Assembly (NCBI RefSeq): GCF_030272615.1
Contig: NC_081408.1
Span: 408,304,889 to 408,368,888, forward strand
DNA length: 64,000 nt
Direction of reading: 5' to 3'
Source of the DNA: Cryptomeria japonica
Taxonomy: Eukaryota; Streptophyta; Pinopsida; Cupressales; Cupressaceae
Made by a program: the position numbers and the translations under genes. The notes below the pieces were generated by a model. That model had not been told where the DNA came from and ran no database searches. It saw only the letters and a list, made by a program, of their open reading frames with translations. This document shows, one piece after another, positions 31,962 to 42,860 of the stretch; positions within the stretch are counted from its first letter, which is position 1; each line of letters starts with the position of its first letter.

Positions 31962-34345
31962 ATGGCTGGCTATAGGGCACGAGTGCACTTGTTTGACCGA
32001 GTACATTCTTATCAGAGACCTCTGGGGACTAGCAGCATGGTATGTTTCCAAATTTTTTGCTTAATTTTTTGCCTGTTTTTGTAATTTTTTCAAAAAAAAT
32101 CAAGAGAACTAATTTTTAGTCATCACGCATACACCTGTCGATTTTCATGCATTCATGCTAAATGTCACGCAAATGCCTTAAGTGTACTGCAAGAGTTTAA
32201 GTGTTACGCATAGGTTGTAATTGTCACGCATTCATTTATCTATTTACGCATTAGTTCATATGTTCACGCATAAGAATTAAATGTAACGCATTAGTGTAAA
32301 ATGTAACGCATAAGTGTTAAACATTACGCATTCATTGTAAATTGAAGTTTTGTGTCATGCGTATGATCATTTTTTGTAATTGCGTTATCCGATATCTGAC
32401 ATTTTCAATATTTTTTGTGTGAAGGAGAATATTGAAGTGTTATACTGCTAACAAAGTAGATCCAGTGGACTTGATCTTCGAGCCGAGTTACTTGATGAGG
32501 AGATTGCACATATCCAACACCTGGCATTATATCATGTTTTGCATTTGCAAGAGATTACGGCCAACAGGGCCTTGATTACAGCGTTAGTAGAGTGGTGGCA
32601 TTCCAAGACATGTACCTTCCATCTTCCTATTGGTGAGGCGTTCATTACCTTAGAGGATGTTTGGTGTATACTGCATATTCCCATCCATGGTACGAGAGTT
32701 GTATATGATCATGACGATGGCGTTGTTGGACTGTGTGCCCTCTTTGAGTGTGAGGAGAAGGATTTACAGATCAGTGGTCATTATGGTATCCCTTGGGCTC
32801 ACTTGGACTATGATGATCTTACTATAGTATTGTGCAGTATCGTAGGTGGTTTGTTGATTCCTGACAAACAAGGTCATGGATTTCTAGTTGGATGGGGCAG
32901 AGTGCTCCATGATATGATTGTTCATAAGTATATGCTTGGGGTCCTTGTCTATTAGCCATGGTTTATTATTAGATGCACAACATTGTATACTTGGGATACT
33001 GACCAATCAATTATGGAGTGACATTGCTCCAGACTTGGGCGTGGGAGCACATTTCTATCTCGAGGCTTGTTATTCATGTTGACTTGCAGCCTAAGGAGCC
33101 ATATGTGTACAGATATACACCTGGTATTAGACACAGGGGTTTGGGTAACACCTTGTACTGGCGACATCAGCTTGATATCTTGCAGCATTTTATTTGGAGA
33201 CCATCTTTAGATTGTCCCAGTTGGGCAGATGATGCACAACCCTTAACTTTCTATAGATAGTAGAGATATCTTATTGGGAGGACCATTGAGACATAGAGGA
33301 TTATTTAGATGTCTCTTCTCGAATGGGTACTTAGATAGTTTGGGGAGATACAGGTGACATCTGTTGTTACAATGTACTTTGCTCATGTTTCTCGTGAGGT
33401 TTCTGATTGGGGTGTGTGCATACATCCACATGTGGAGGTTGTTGAGTTTGATGCTCTTCAGGTATTATCGTGGGATTGGAGTGCAAGTGCAGCAGATCTA
33501 GGGACTACTCCTGAGTATGATGCATGGTGGGCCAGACATAGGCCTGGGCCAGACATAGGCCTATTCCACTGACTGATCCGACTATTCCGATCACACCATA
33601 GTAGATACAACATCCTAGACCACGATTGGGGATTGACATGGGAGACAGGAGGGGAGATGAAAAAGGAGAGGAGGGTGGAAGGGGAGAGGAGGGCGGAGGG
33701 GGAGATGAGGGAGGAGAGGAGGATGTAGACATTGGTGGAGACACCAAGTCTATGAGCAGCGGAGATGATGATGATTCCTCATAGTCATCGAGCAATGAGG
33801 ACAAGGATGATGATGATATGTCAGAGCTAGAGGACGTGCCTACTGCAGAGGGGGGAGGAGGAGGATAGGGTGGCGATGGAGATGATGACGATCCGTAGAT
33901 TCTCAAAGCATGGATTTAGAGTCTAGAGGATGAGGTTGCCATACTTAGGTAATGACGAGATGCTGAGCGCGAGGCATTCCAGAGAGACTATGGTGCATTG
34001 GAGACCGAGAGAGATCATCTCCAGAGGGAGAGAGATGATGCAGTTAGGAGAGCTCAAATCACCATGGATGCCAATGATCAGTTATTTGGGTTGGTGACAA
34101 AGGCATGTAGCCAGGCAAATAGATATTTTGTTGCTTCACAGGAGGCTATTTATTATCGGCGGGCTTATGAGAGAGTTATTCCTGAGGGTCAAAGGGAGCC
34201 TAGTTTTAGTGCTTTTATGGGGAGAATATCGAGTCGATCTACCTCTTGACAGACTAGAAGTGGAGGAGCCATGTGTCCACCTCGACATCCTAGGGCAGGA
34301 TCTAGTGGGCAGGATCCACCTATTGATAGAGGCAGTGTGGGTTGA
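31962..34345 (+). pseudogene. Plant mobile domain (PMD) gene, antisense within E6
   Basis: Exon 1 (31962-32039, 26 codons, MAGYRARVHLFDRV...) ends ATG|GTATGT. Exon 2 joins in phase at 32425 and reads LDLRAELLDEEIAHIQHL after one early TAA. The PMD core follows: TFHLPIGEAFITLEDVWCIL with LHIPIHGTRVVYDHDD, GHGFLVGWGRVLHDMI, LLQTWAWEHISISRL and EPYVYRYTPGIRHRG (to 33260), then WGVCIHPHVEVVEFDALQV and YDAWWARHRPGPDIG. An acidic Gly/Asp/Glu-rich linker (33630-33900) is followed by a coiled coil (LETERDHLQRERDDAVRRAQ) and a basic tail. About ten stops break it. It is better preserved than the E2 copy. Confidence 0.8.
32040..32424 (+). other. Predicted 5' intron of the E6 PMD gene, with ACGCAT repeats
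   Basis: The donor GTATGT and the acceptor TTTTTTGTGTGAAG bound 385 bp, and the exons join in phase. Between 32120 and 32330 the word ACGCA (usually ACGCAT) occurs about ten times at 20-30 base spacing in otherwise AT-rich DNA. The E2 intron has a different CpG-containing repeated word. Confidence 0.6.
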
Positions 34346-34421
34346 TACATTGAGATCATGTTATCTAAGCCTTTGGGTCTGTTTTATGATTATTGTATTT
34401 GGACACATCACCATTTTTGAG

Positions 34422-34422
<1 letters not shown>

Positions 34423-34512
<90 letters not shown>
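34423..34512. repeat. TA microsatellite
   Basis: Forty-five TA units follow the PMD gene end. ORFs on both strands that translate as alternating Ile and Tyr are artefacts. Confidence 0.98.
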
Positions 34513-34516
<4 letters not shown>

Positions 34517-35900
34517 GCAGTTTTTGGCAGAAATCTATTATGCTTTGTTTTCCATGTATGTTGTATGATGCTATGTGTTATGTGATGCATGTCTATATGA
34601 TTTATAAATGATTGTTTATGAATGCAATGATTTCTAGATGATTTATGATGTGATGATTAATGAACGGTTTAATGCTTTCTATATGATTTCGAAATGATGT
34701 TTATGATTATGAATGGTTTCTATATGATACTCAAATGAATGCAATTAACACTTATACAAATGCAATTTACACTATATGAATATGACTTAAAACTATATGG
34801 ATGCAACTAAAAACTATATGGATGCACTTTTTGTATGATAATGCCAGAATATTCTTTTAACTCAGATGTACCTTGAATAAATGTTATTAATATGAAGAAA
34901 GAAGAGATTGATGAAAGAAATCATGTTAGATGATAGAAAATGATTTAGAAAAAGATGAAAAATCAGAAAACTATCAATAAACAGATGAGATGAGAATGAT
35001 AATGATTGATTCACGAACTTGTGTCATTATTATTGCGCAATATATATTCATCACTGAGCCTTATTATTGAACAATGAAGCTTAGCACATCGGGGTATAAG
35101 GAACCAAGATGTAAAGATATCTCATTGAAGAAACAAACATGTAGCAGACAAGGAGTGAAACCCTCCATTTTGGGAATAATGCCAGGGGTCAAGGTATGTG
35201 GGATAGTCACAAGCATAGCTATCCTTGACTTTTACAAGGATATTTGCCGAATGAACGTACCAACATAGACACCCACTGGAACTATTTCCCCATAACTTCA
35301 TTGGTCTACACCACAAACAACAAACAAAGAAAAAGATAATTCCCATCCCGGCTCCTCTAGTCACTTGTGGACATCCTTGAGTAGCATAGGAACACAATTT
35401 GTCGCCAAATGATAAAAGATAAAGACTGGCCCGGCCAAAATTCAATAGCTATACTGACCTTGTGCCTTCATTCTCAGTTGCTTGATGTGATAGTTGATAA
35501 TGTTTGATCTCAGAAAGTTGTGGACCCCGTTTAAGACTGAGCTGTCTGATTTCGAGTGTATCCTCTTCTATTTAAGACAAGATAATGATCGCTTGATATG
35601 GATATGTTATAATTGATAAGACATTTTGATCAGTTGATTGCAGATGTATGATTGGATAGTTGTATCCTTTGTTAACTTCATGTGAAGTGTTTGTTGGATA
35701 TCTGCTAGGGTATTTGTTTCTTGCGAGACATGTTATTGCAAGTTTATTGATTGATTTTTGATCATTTTTGAATTTTGTAGATTGATATTTGAATGTTTTT
35801 AGTACATTTTTTTCAAGATTGTATATGGATGTTTTTTGTATTTTTTCAGGACATTTTTTGAATATTTTTGGTATTTTTCTAGGACATTTTCTGAATGTTT
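34513..35900. other. Non-coding part of E6 between PMD gene and 27-bp repeats
   Basis: The first 250 bases contain diverged repeats of ATGATTTATAAATGATGTTTATGA type. No coding domain is seen in the remainder, including ORFs at 35074-35268 and 35122-35445. Confidence 0.5.
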
Positions 35901-36045
35901 TTGGATTTTTATGCTTTTCACTATTTTTGGATTTTTTATGTTTTTCACTGTTTTTGGATTTTTATGATTTTCACTATTTTTGGATTTTTTATGTTTTTCA
36001 CTGTTTTTGGATTTTTTATGTGTTTCATTGTTTTTTGATTTTTTC
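35901..36045. repeat. 27-bp tandem repeats in E6
   Basis: About five copies of TTTTTGGATTTTTTATG followed by TTTTTCACTG lie next to the internal G tract. They read as a repeated Phe-rich peptide in one frame, which I regard as chance. Confidence 0.85.
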
Positions 36046-36079
36046 AGGATTTTATATGATTTTTAGGATTTTTTCTGTT

Positions 36080-36100
36080 ATGCCCCCAGTGTGCAGACTT
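36080..36100 (-). other. Internal polypurine-like G tract of E6
   Basis: The minus strand reads ACTGGGGGCATAA at 36091-36079, downstream of integrase and about 4.5 kb before the real PPT. The equivalent in E2 is at 5491-5503 (ATTGGGGGCATAA). Confidence 0.5.
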
Positions 36101-37212
36101 GTATGACATAATGATCTATAGATTTCATGTGGAGACAACTAATTTTTGACACGACCTATGTTAATGCAATATGCATGATGAAGATGCCTTTCCTATTTGA
36201 ACAAGGATGATTGTGTTTGTTTAGCATTTTGTAATACACCAATTGAATTGGAGGTACAAAAAATTTCATAGATAAGTGGTCAATCGATCTATAAGGTCTC
36301 GTGGAACATCCAAATTAACACACTTAGTGACTAGGATTTACAAATGGAGACGTGGAAAACTTCCCCATTGGTTCTTGAAACTTTGATTTTATTTTTCCCA
36401 TGTGTGTGCAAATGAGTTAATTCATGCTTTTGTGTTCGATAAATATCCTTAGCATCCTATATGACTAGCTACATGGATTATTCTAACTTCAAAAGCATCT
36501 TGAACTGCCAGCAAGCTTTTAGAGATGCGATGAGGTTATACACTATAATCTCTCAAATATTGCTCCATTGCCAGCAGGAATTTATAGCCCTGATGGAATT
36601 ACTCGCATGTTCCCATAGTCAAGCTTTTTGTCACACTTTGTATGTGTGACATTTCAGTTATATATCATTGCTTTTTTTCCTTGAGATGAATATTTGGCAT
36701 AGCACTTTTTTCTTTGTTATTTTCTTGCCTTGACTTTTAAGTAATGAAACCTACTTGGGTGTGACAATTACAATGGTGTTGAAGTAGAATTTTAGATTTT
36801 TCACTAGTCATATGATCAACTAGGTGTCACAAATGAATTAGAGATTTTGTTAATGTGTTTGAGATACATCAATTGATAGATTTTGGGTTAACAAGTCTCA
36901 AATAATGAAGTCACTACCCAACCATAAGTAAAGCATCATCACAGAGTAATGTAAAAAATGTATGACCTTAGGAACTTAAAGACTTCATGTCTGAATATCT
37001 AAGAAAGGAGATGACCCTTGTTTCTCTTGAATGCAAACGAATGATAAACTTGGACAGTTGTCTTGTTTTATTGATGTTGCTATATGCTAATACAAAAATT
37101 TTGTGAATGTGATGCATTTGAAAAGGAAACTATATGTAATGCAGTGCTTTGAATAAAATGAGATGCAATGTGGAAAGCAAAACCTAAACTAACCCAACCC
37201 TTAGATATAATA
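36101..37212. other. Non-coding region between internal G tract and integrase of E6
   Basis: AT-rich DNA without a recognisable domain. It corresponds to 4846-5477 in E2 but is longer. Confidence 0.5.
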
Positions 37213-38523
37213 TCATTTAAGGTGCATGTTGTTCATAGGGTCAGGCAGTGGATCTCCCTCCATGGTAGCCAAATTGTATGCTCTATTTCCTATAACCCTT
37301 GTTATGATAAAAGGACCTAGCCAGTTGGGTTCAAACTTCCTTGGCTTTTCTCATTCCGCTAGGTTCCTTTGGTTCTCCTTGAGAACTAAATCTCCCACTT
37401 CAAAATTCCTTGGGTGTACTCGTTTATTGTAACTCCTCAATCTATTCTGGTAACCTTGTAAATGATTTAAAGCAATTTGTCTCTTTTCATCGAGCATTTC
37501 AAGCTCTTGTAATCTTGCAACCCGATAGTCTTCCTCTGATATGATGTTTTTTAAGGAGACTCTTAAAGATGGTAGTTCTATATCAATCGGTAGTATTGCT
37601 TCTATACCATAGACCAATGAATATGGTGTTGCTCTCGTAGGGGTACGTACTCCTGTTCTATGAGCCCAAAGAGCGGGATTTAACTAGAGATGTCAGTCTC
37701 ATCCTGCATCAGTGACAAATTTTTTGAGAATCTTTAATATTGTCTTATTTGTTACCTTTGCTTGTCCATTGCTTTATGGATAATATGGTGTTGTAAATCT
37801 CTATTGTATTTGAAATTTTTCACACAATTCTCTCATTTCTTGATTTTTGAATGGATGTCCATTGTCTATCACTATGCACATTGGAATCTCGTACCGGCAA
37901 AAAATGTAATTAAGCATGAATTTTGCTATTTACTTACCAGTGGTGTATGTACAGGGGATTCCCTCTACCCATTTAGTAAAATATTTAGTAGTCGTTAAGA
38001 TGAATTTGTGCCCATTGGAAGAAGTAGGATTAACTTTACCAACTAGATCTAACCCCTATTGTGAAAATGGCCATGGTGATATAATAGGTTGAAGACCCTG
38101 TGCCTATGCATGAATGACGTCTTCATACATTTGACATTGTTTATATTTTTGTACATATTTATTGGCATCCTTTTCCATAGTTTGCCAATAATATCCATTT
38201 CTTAACAATTTCTTTGATAGTGGCGGGCCACTTTGATGCACCACACAAATTCCATCATGTACCTCCTTTAGGGCAAGTTGTACTTCTTCTTCATCAAGAC
38301 ATCAGAGAAGGGTTCCATCAAAGCCTTTTCTATATAATCTGTCAGCAATAATAGTGTGTTTGGATGCCTGATGAATAAGAGTTTTCTTTTGATTTCTAGA
38401 CAAATCAGGAAACATATACTGAGTATGTAAGTATGTGTATTTCTCATTAGACCATGGGGATTCAGGACCCACAATTACACATACATATTCTGATGAGGGA
38501 ATCTCATATGCCAGTATCATCAA
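37213..38523 (-). pseudogene. Integrase of E6 with substituted catalytic Glu
   Basis: On the minus strand, the N-terminal module shows KEVHDGICVVHQSG and KQCQMYEDVIH. The core has LDLVGKVNPTSSNG (Asp), CIVIDNGHPFKNQ (Asp kept) and SNGQAKVTNKTILK, where the Glu is replaced by Lys (about 37790). The C-terminal part at 37617-37351 is MVYGIEAILPIDIELPSLRV, and the end is KFEPNWLGPFIITRVIG to HLK and a TGA at 37213. Several stops occur in the core. The lost Glu would abolish catalysis. Confidence 0.85.
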
Positions 38524-39000
38524 TTATTCTACAATAAACTCAAACAGAGTTTCATTATTAGGCATATTTAGTAGAGACCCTATTGTAGCCATTGTGTCGG
38601 CTGCCTTGTTTTGTATCCTTGGAATCTGTTCAAAAGTGATGTTACTGAAATGTTCTTTGTAATATTCTACCATTTATTTATAAGGCAGCAGTTTATCATC
38701 TTTTGTGTTATAGTCATCATTGACTTGATTTATAAACAGTAGACTTTTAATTCTTTTATCCTCCATTGTACAATGGTGCGAAGTCCTATGAGGAGAGCTT
38801 CATATTCAGCAATATTGTTCGTATAGGGAAAATTCATTCTGAATGACAGGGATAGAATCGCCTTGAGGGGTGATGAAAAGAATCACAGCTCCAACTCCAT
38901 GATTTGTATAGGATCTATCAAAGTACAGTTTCCACATGGTAGATGTTGTCAATGTAAACACAGATTCATCAAGAAAGTCTATTAGTAATGGGTGATTGTC
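38524..39000 (-). pseudogene. Second (archaeal-type) RNase H of E6
   Basis: On the minus strand the segment includes LYFDRSYTNHGVGAVILFI, the damaged middle region near 38820, KLLPYK and QIPRIQNKAADTMATIGSLL. The usual Gly after the first Asp (DGS) is Arg. The middle acidic motif (EYEAL) is damaged or deleted. The order RNase H then second RNase H is as in E2. Confidence 0.75.
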
Positions 39001-39660
39001 TTACAAGGGAGCCTTTGCTAGCTTATCTTCTATAATCTTTCCTTTGATTGCCATTTTGTCCACATACTCTATATCAAACTCACTTAAAATCGTTACCCAA
39101 TTAGCCAATTTTCCAGTCAATGTTGCTATGCTTAACAAATATTTGAGTGGATCAAAACGTGCAATGAGTTGGAATTTATGACTCGGCATATAATGTCTAA
39201 GTTTCTGAGATGCAAAGATCACTACTAGACATGCTCATTATATAGGAGTGTAATTAAGCTCATATCCAATTAGGGTTATACTTATATAGTAGATTGCTCT
39301 ATCATTTCCTTGATCATCATGTTGTGCCAACAAGGCTCCTAAAGATGAGTTCGTCACTGGTATATATAGTAATAGGGGATTTCCTTGAGTAGGTGGAACT
39401 AATACTGGAGCATTCTAAAGATAATAATTTAAAGCTTTAAAAACTTCTTGGTGTTGTTCTGTCCATTTGAAGGTAACTCCTTTTCTGAGTAAAAACTGAA
39501 ATGGATGAGATTTATATGCTAGTTGTTCTATGAACCTTCTTATAGATTGTAGTCTTCCTTGTAACCCTCTTAACTGTTTAAGCATTGAGGGAGGTTGCAT
39601 ATCCATGATTGCTTTGACCTTTATAGGATCTACTTCAATTCCTCTGTTAGACACAATAAA
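39001..39660 (-). pseudogene. RNase H domain of E6 and RT connection
   Basis: The segment 39654-39415 (MSNRGIEVDPIKVKAIMDMQ, LRGLQGRLQSIRRFI) is the RT thumb/connection. The RNase H part ends with MIFASQKLRHYMPSHKFQLI and VTILSEFDIEYVDKMAIKGK at 39222-39001. Stops separate the pieces at about 39230-39410. Confidence 0.85.
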
Positions 39661-40480
39661 TCATAAAAAAAATCCAGTTGTTACACCAAACACACACTTT
39701 TGGGGGTTTAACCTAACATTGTACTGCTCTAATCGATCAAATATCTTTTCAAGGACATCAAGGTGACCTTCTCTTGTCTGTGATTTAGCTAGTAGATCGT
39801 CCACATATTCTTCCATGATATTGTGGACCATGTCATGAAATAGTGTCGTCATATCCCTTTGATATGTTTCTCTTACATTCTTAAGACCAAATGGCATGAC
39901 ATTCCAGTAGTATGTTCCCCATGGACAGGTAAATGTCATCTTGTGTTGATCTTCTGGTGCAATCCTGAACTGGTTATATCTTGAGAATCTATCCATTAAT
40001 GAAAGCATTTCATTCCAAGCAGTTAAATCAACTATCATTTCTATGTTGGGTAATGGGAAATCATCCTTAGGACATGCTTTGTTTAGATCTCAAAAGTCGG
40101 TACAGATTCTTATGCCCCCAATGGGCTTAGTCACAGGTACTAGATTAGATATCCATTCTGCATAGTTAATAGGTCGAATGAAGCCCACATCCAGAAGTTT
40201 TTGGAGTTCTATTTTGACCAGTAATGCAATTTGTGGATGCATCTTTCTTAGCTTTTGTTTGTATGGTTTAATTCTTGGTAGCAATGGTAAATGATGTAAT
40301 ACCAATTATGGATCTAGGCCTGGCATATCCGCATAGGACCAAGCAAAATTGATAGGACGTTGTTTTAAAAACTGTATGAATTTGTCCTTTTCTTCCTAGT
40401 TCAATGATTTTGCTAAGTGAATATTATGTACAACTTCTCCTTCTACTATATTGACCATTTTATAGCAAGACATGATAAAG
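39661..40480 (-). pseudogene. Reverse transcriptase of E6
   Basis: On the minus strand there are FAWSYADMPGLDP, MVLHHLPLLPRIKPYKQ-type N-terminal sequence (40305), FIRPINYAEWISNLVPVTK, RICTDF, LMDRFSRYNQF, MPFGLKN and EEYVDDLLAKS. The conserved Gly after LMD is Arg. A stop at about 40089 and frameshifts break the frame. Motif order is canonical. Confidence 0.88.
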
Positions 40481-40808
40481 GGAAGGCAACTACATGAAAA
40501 ATGTATATAAGGTCAATTTGAAAAATGTATTCATTTGTCAATCTACTATATCCATTTTTCAATTTATCCATTTTTTAATCTACTATATAAGGTCACCTTG
40601 GTCGATCATGTCTTGGATTAAGTTTTTCAATTTATAGCAACTTGTCGTTTTGTGACCTTTAATACGATGATATTCACAGAAATCACTATCATTCCACCAT
40701 GTAGGTTTGAAAGGACCTGGTTCATATACTCTTACTTCTGAAAAAGTGAACATGTTTGTTTGTATCAACTTTTTTTATGCTGATTCAATAGGTTCCCCTA
40801 GAGGTGTG
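40481..40808 (-). pseudogene. Gag tail of E6; protease apparently deleted
   Basis: LGEPIESA and MFTFSEVRVYEPGPFKP lead to a Cys/His knuckle, FCEYHRIKGHKTTSCYKLKN, then LIQDMIDQGDLI (end about 40583). RT N-terminal sequence begins about 100 bases later, so protease and the protease-RT linker (over 1 kb in E7) are gone. The coding sequence on the other side runs into the E7 LTR at 40809, which marks where E7 landed. Confidence 0.75.
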
Positions 40809-42840
40809 TGTAGACACATAAATTTGTCCACTTAATTAAATGAATATTTAGTATTTATTTGATTATTTAACCATCAATCAATAATTACTTAAATTAATAT
40901 TTAATTAATTCATCTTAACCCTCTTCTCCTATTAATTAAATAAATTATTTGATTTATTTGATTTAATTCACTTAACCAAATTCAAACCATTAATTAAATA
41001 AATAAATCATATTTGTTTAATTAAATCTTCTCTCACATTTAAATATATTTATATTTATTTAAATCCCCCAAAATCCCATCTCTCACATTTAAATAAATTA
41101 ACATTTATTTAAATCACCTTTATCCTCCACCCACTTGCATTTTCCTACAAATGCAAGTTGCACAACTATTTTAAATAAATAAATTATTTATTTAAAATCC
41201 TATTTATCCTCACCCACTTGAAACCTTTAATGGCTTCCCTTAAAGTCTTCAAACTAAATGGCTTCCTTCTAGAGTCTTCTCAAGCCTTTAATGGTTTCCC
41301 TTAAAGTCTTCAAACTTAATGGCTTCTTTCTAGAGTCTTCTTAAGCCTTTAATGGTTTCCCTTAAAGTCTTCAAGCATTTAAATGCTTTATCTTCATTTT
41401 TCTCATGTAAATAAATTAAGATTTATTTAAATAAAATCCAAAATTTACATTCACATTTAAATAAATTAATATTTATTTAAATATCTATCCAAATGCAAAT
41501 TACACCATTTAATTGAAATAAATGATTTTATTTTAATTGAAAATCCCAAAATTCCTCCCACTTGCATTCTCCTACAAAACACACTTGCAATCCTAACCCC
41601 CTTTTAGATTCTTCTAACCCCTTTCTAATTTGCCTAATCCATCCCCTAAATATTGTCACATTCCTAAGCAACTTGGAATCACTTCTCAAAGCCCTAAAAG
41701 TCTTTGAAAGGCATTTAAGGCTTTAAGTCTTAAAATGGTTAACCTCTAAAGTCTTCCAAACCATTAAAGGCTCTTACATGACCATTTATGGTTAAATCCA
41801 CTTGCACCCATGGTTAGGAGCTTTGACCCCTAACTCAACCCTCATGTAATCCATGCATCTCCTGAAGCATTTATTTCTTTGACCATGGTTATCTTCACTA
41901 ACTCTTGCACAAGAGTTTATCCATTGGATAAAAGCATTATTCTTTGAATAATGAATTTATTCACTCAACCCAACCTTAACCGTACCTCCCAAGTTAACTC
42001 TCAGGTAATGTCAAGCATTTAATGCTTCTTCCCTCTCCTCTCAACCCATCTCACGTTGACACTTGTCATCCTGGGATTGGGTTGAAAGCCCTCTCATGGA
42101 TTGAATATCATTCAATCCTGACCCTTGTTGAGATTACTCAATCTCAACCATCCATTGCTCCATTTTTCCTATAAATAGAGCCCATTTCTTCATAATCCAG
42201 ATCTTGAAAACTTGTGTGCATTTAAATTATAGCCATTTTTAGAGAGCATTAGATAATCAATCATATTCACTCTTTTGTTTTAAAATCAACACTATCTAAT
42301 TAGATAATCTCTTATTTTAGCTCTTGTTCACATTTGCATAACATTTTAGATTAATCATCTTTTCATCTTGAACCTCCATAAGGCATCCATAGTGCAAAAA
42401 GTTGTTGAGAGCTACACTAATTTGGGACTTGGAGAGGGGAGAAACAAGGGAGAAGCATCAAAAGGCATCATGGAAGCATCTTAGGGAGGCTCTTCTCCTT
42501 TCTTTTGTTTTGTTAAACTTCTTTCATGCTTTTTGAAATCTCTTTTGATATGTTTGGAATGGTTTTTAGTTCTTTGTTTTGGCTTTATGCTACACTCAAG
42601 TGGAACTTGGAGAGGAGAGGAACAAGGAATGAGGAGCTACAAGCATGGTGGAAGGCATTTGGAGATGTCTTCTTGCATTTATTTTCATAGTTAAATGTTT
42701 TATTGTGTTTTTAGTGTCTCTCTTGGTATGCCTGCTTAGAATAGTCTTCAATTGATTAACACTAACTCTCTTTGTTTCTTGTGTTTTTAGTGTGTTGTCT
42801 CACCACAGGTTTTTCTAACCATCCTTTTTGTAGAGCATCA
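40809..42840 (+). repeat. 5' LTR of E7 (about 2.03 kb)
   Basis: It starts TGTAGACACATAAATTTGTC, similar to the E6 LTR head, and ends GAGCATCA two bases before the PBS. It contains an internal duplication of about 78 bp (AATGGCTTCCTTCTAGAGTC and AATGGTTTCCCTTAAAGTC phrases, 41228-41390) and a strong TATA. The partner LTR is off window, so ends are inferred from the PBS, the E6 coding edge and the head similarity. Confidence 0.7.
42169..42179 (+). promoter_or_regulatory. TATA box in the E7 LTR
   Basis: CTATAAATAGA follows CCATTTTTC, with a C/A-rich region after it. Transcription would start near 42200, giving an R-U5 of about 640 bp. Confidence 0.65.
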
Positions 42841-42842
42841 TT

Positions 42843-42860
42843 TGGTGAACCCGATGTGAA
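42843..42860 (+). other. Primer-binding site of E7
   Basis: TGGTGAACCCGATGTGAA starts two bases after the LTR. It shares TGG.GAACC with E8 and E3. Confidence 0.65.

Larger units (their letters stand above)
30295..40808 (-). mobile_element. E6: Tat-lineage element with antisense PMD gene, interrupted by E7
   Basis: Read on the minus strand from 40808, there is a gag tail, RT, RNase H, second RNase H, integrase (ending 37213), an internal G tract (36089-36080), a PMD gene on the opposite strand, a PPT (31600-31583) and the 3' LTR (31582-30295). This is the same layout as E2. Protease is missing between the gag tail and RT, apparently deleted. The 5' part lies beyond E7. Confidence 0.8.

Noticed and set aside
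33505-33906. Minus-strand Ser/Pro-rich ORF of 133 codons
   Set aside because: It is the complement of the acidic Gly/Asp/Glu linker of the plus-strand PMD gene.
34128-34611. ORFs through the TA microsatellite on both strands
   Set aside because: They consist of Ile-Tyr dipeptides from the TA repeat.
35789-36106. Plus-strand ORF with a repeated Phe-rich peptide
   Set aside because: It is the 27-bp repeat read in one frame; there is no flanking domain and it is antisense to E6.
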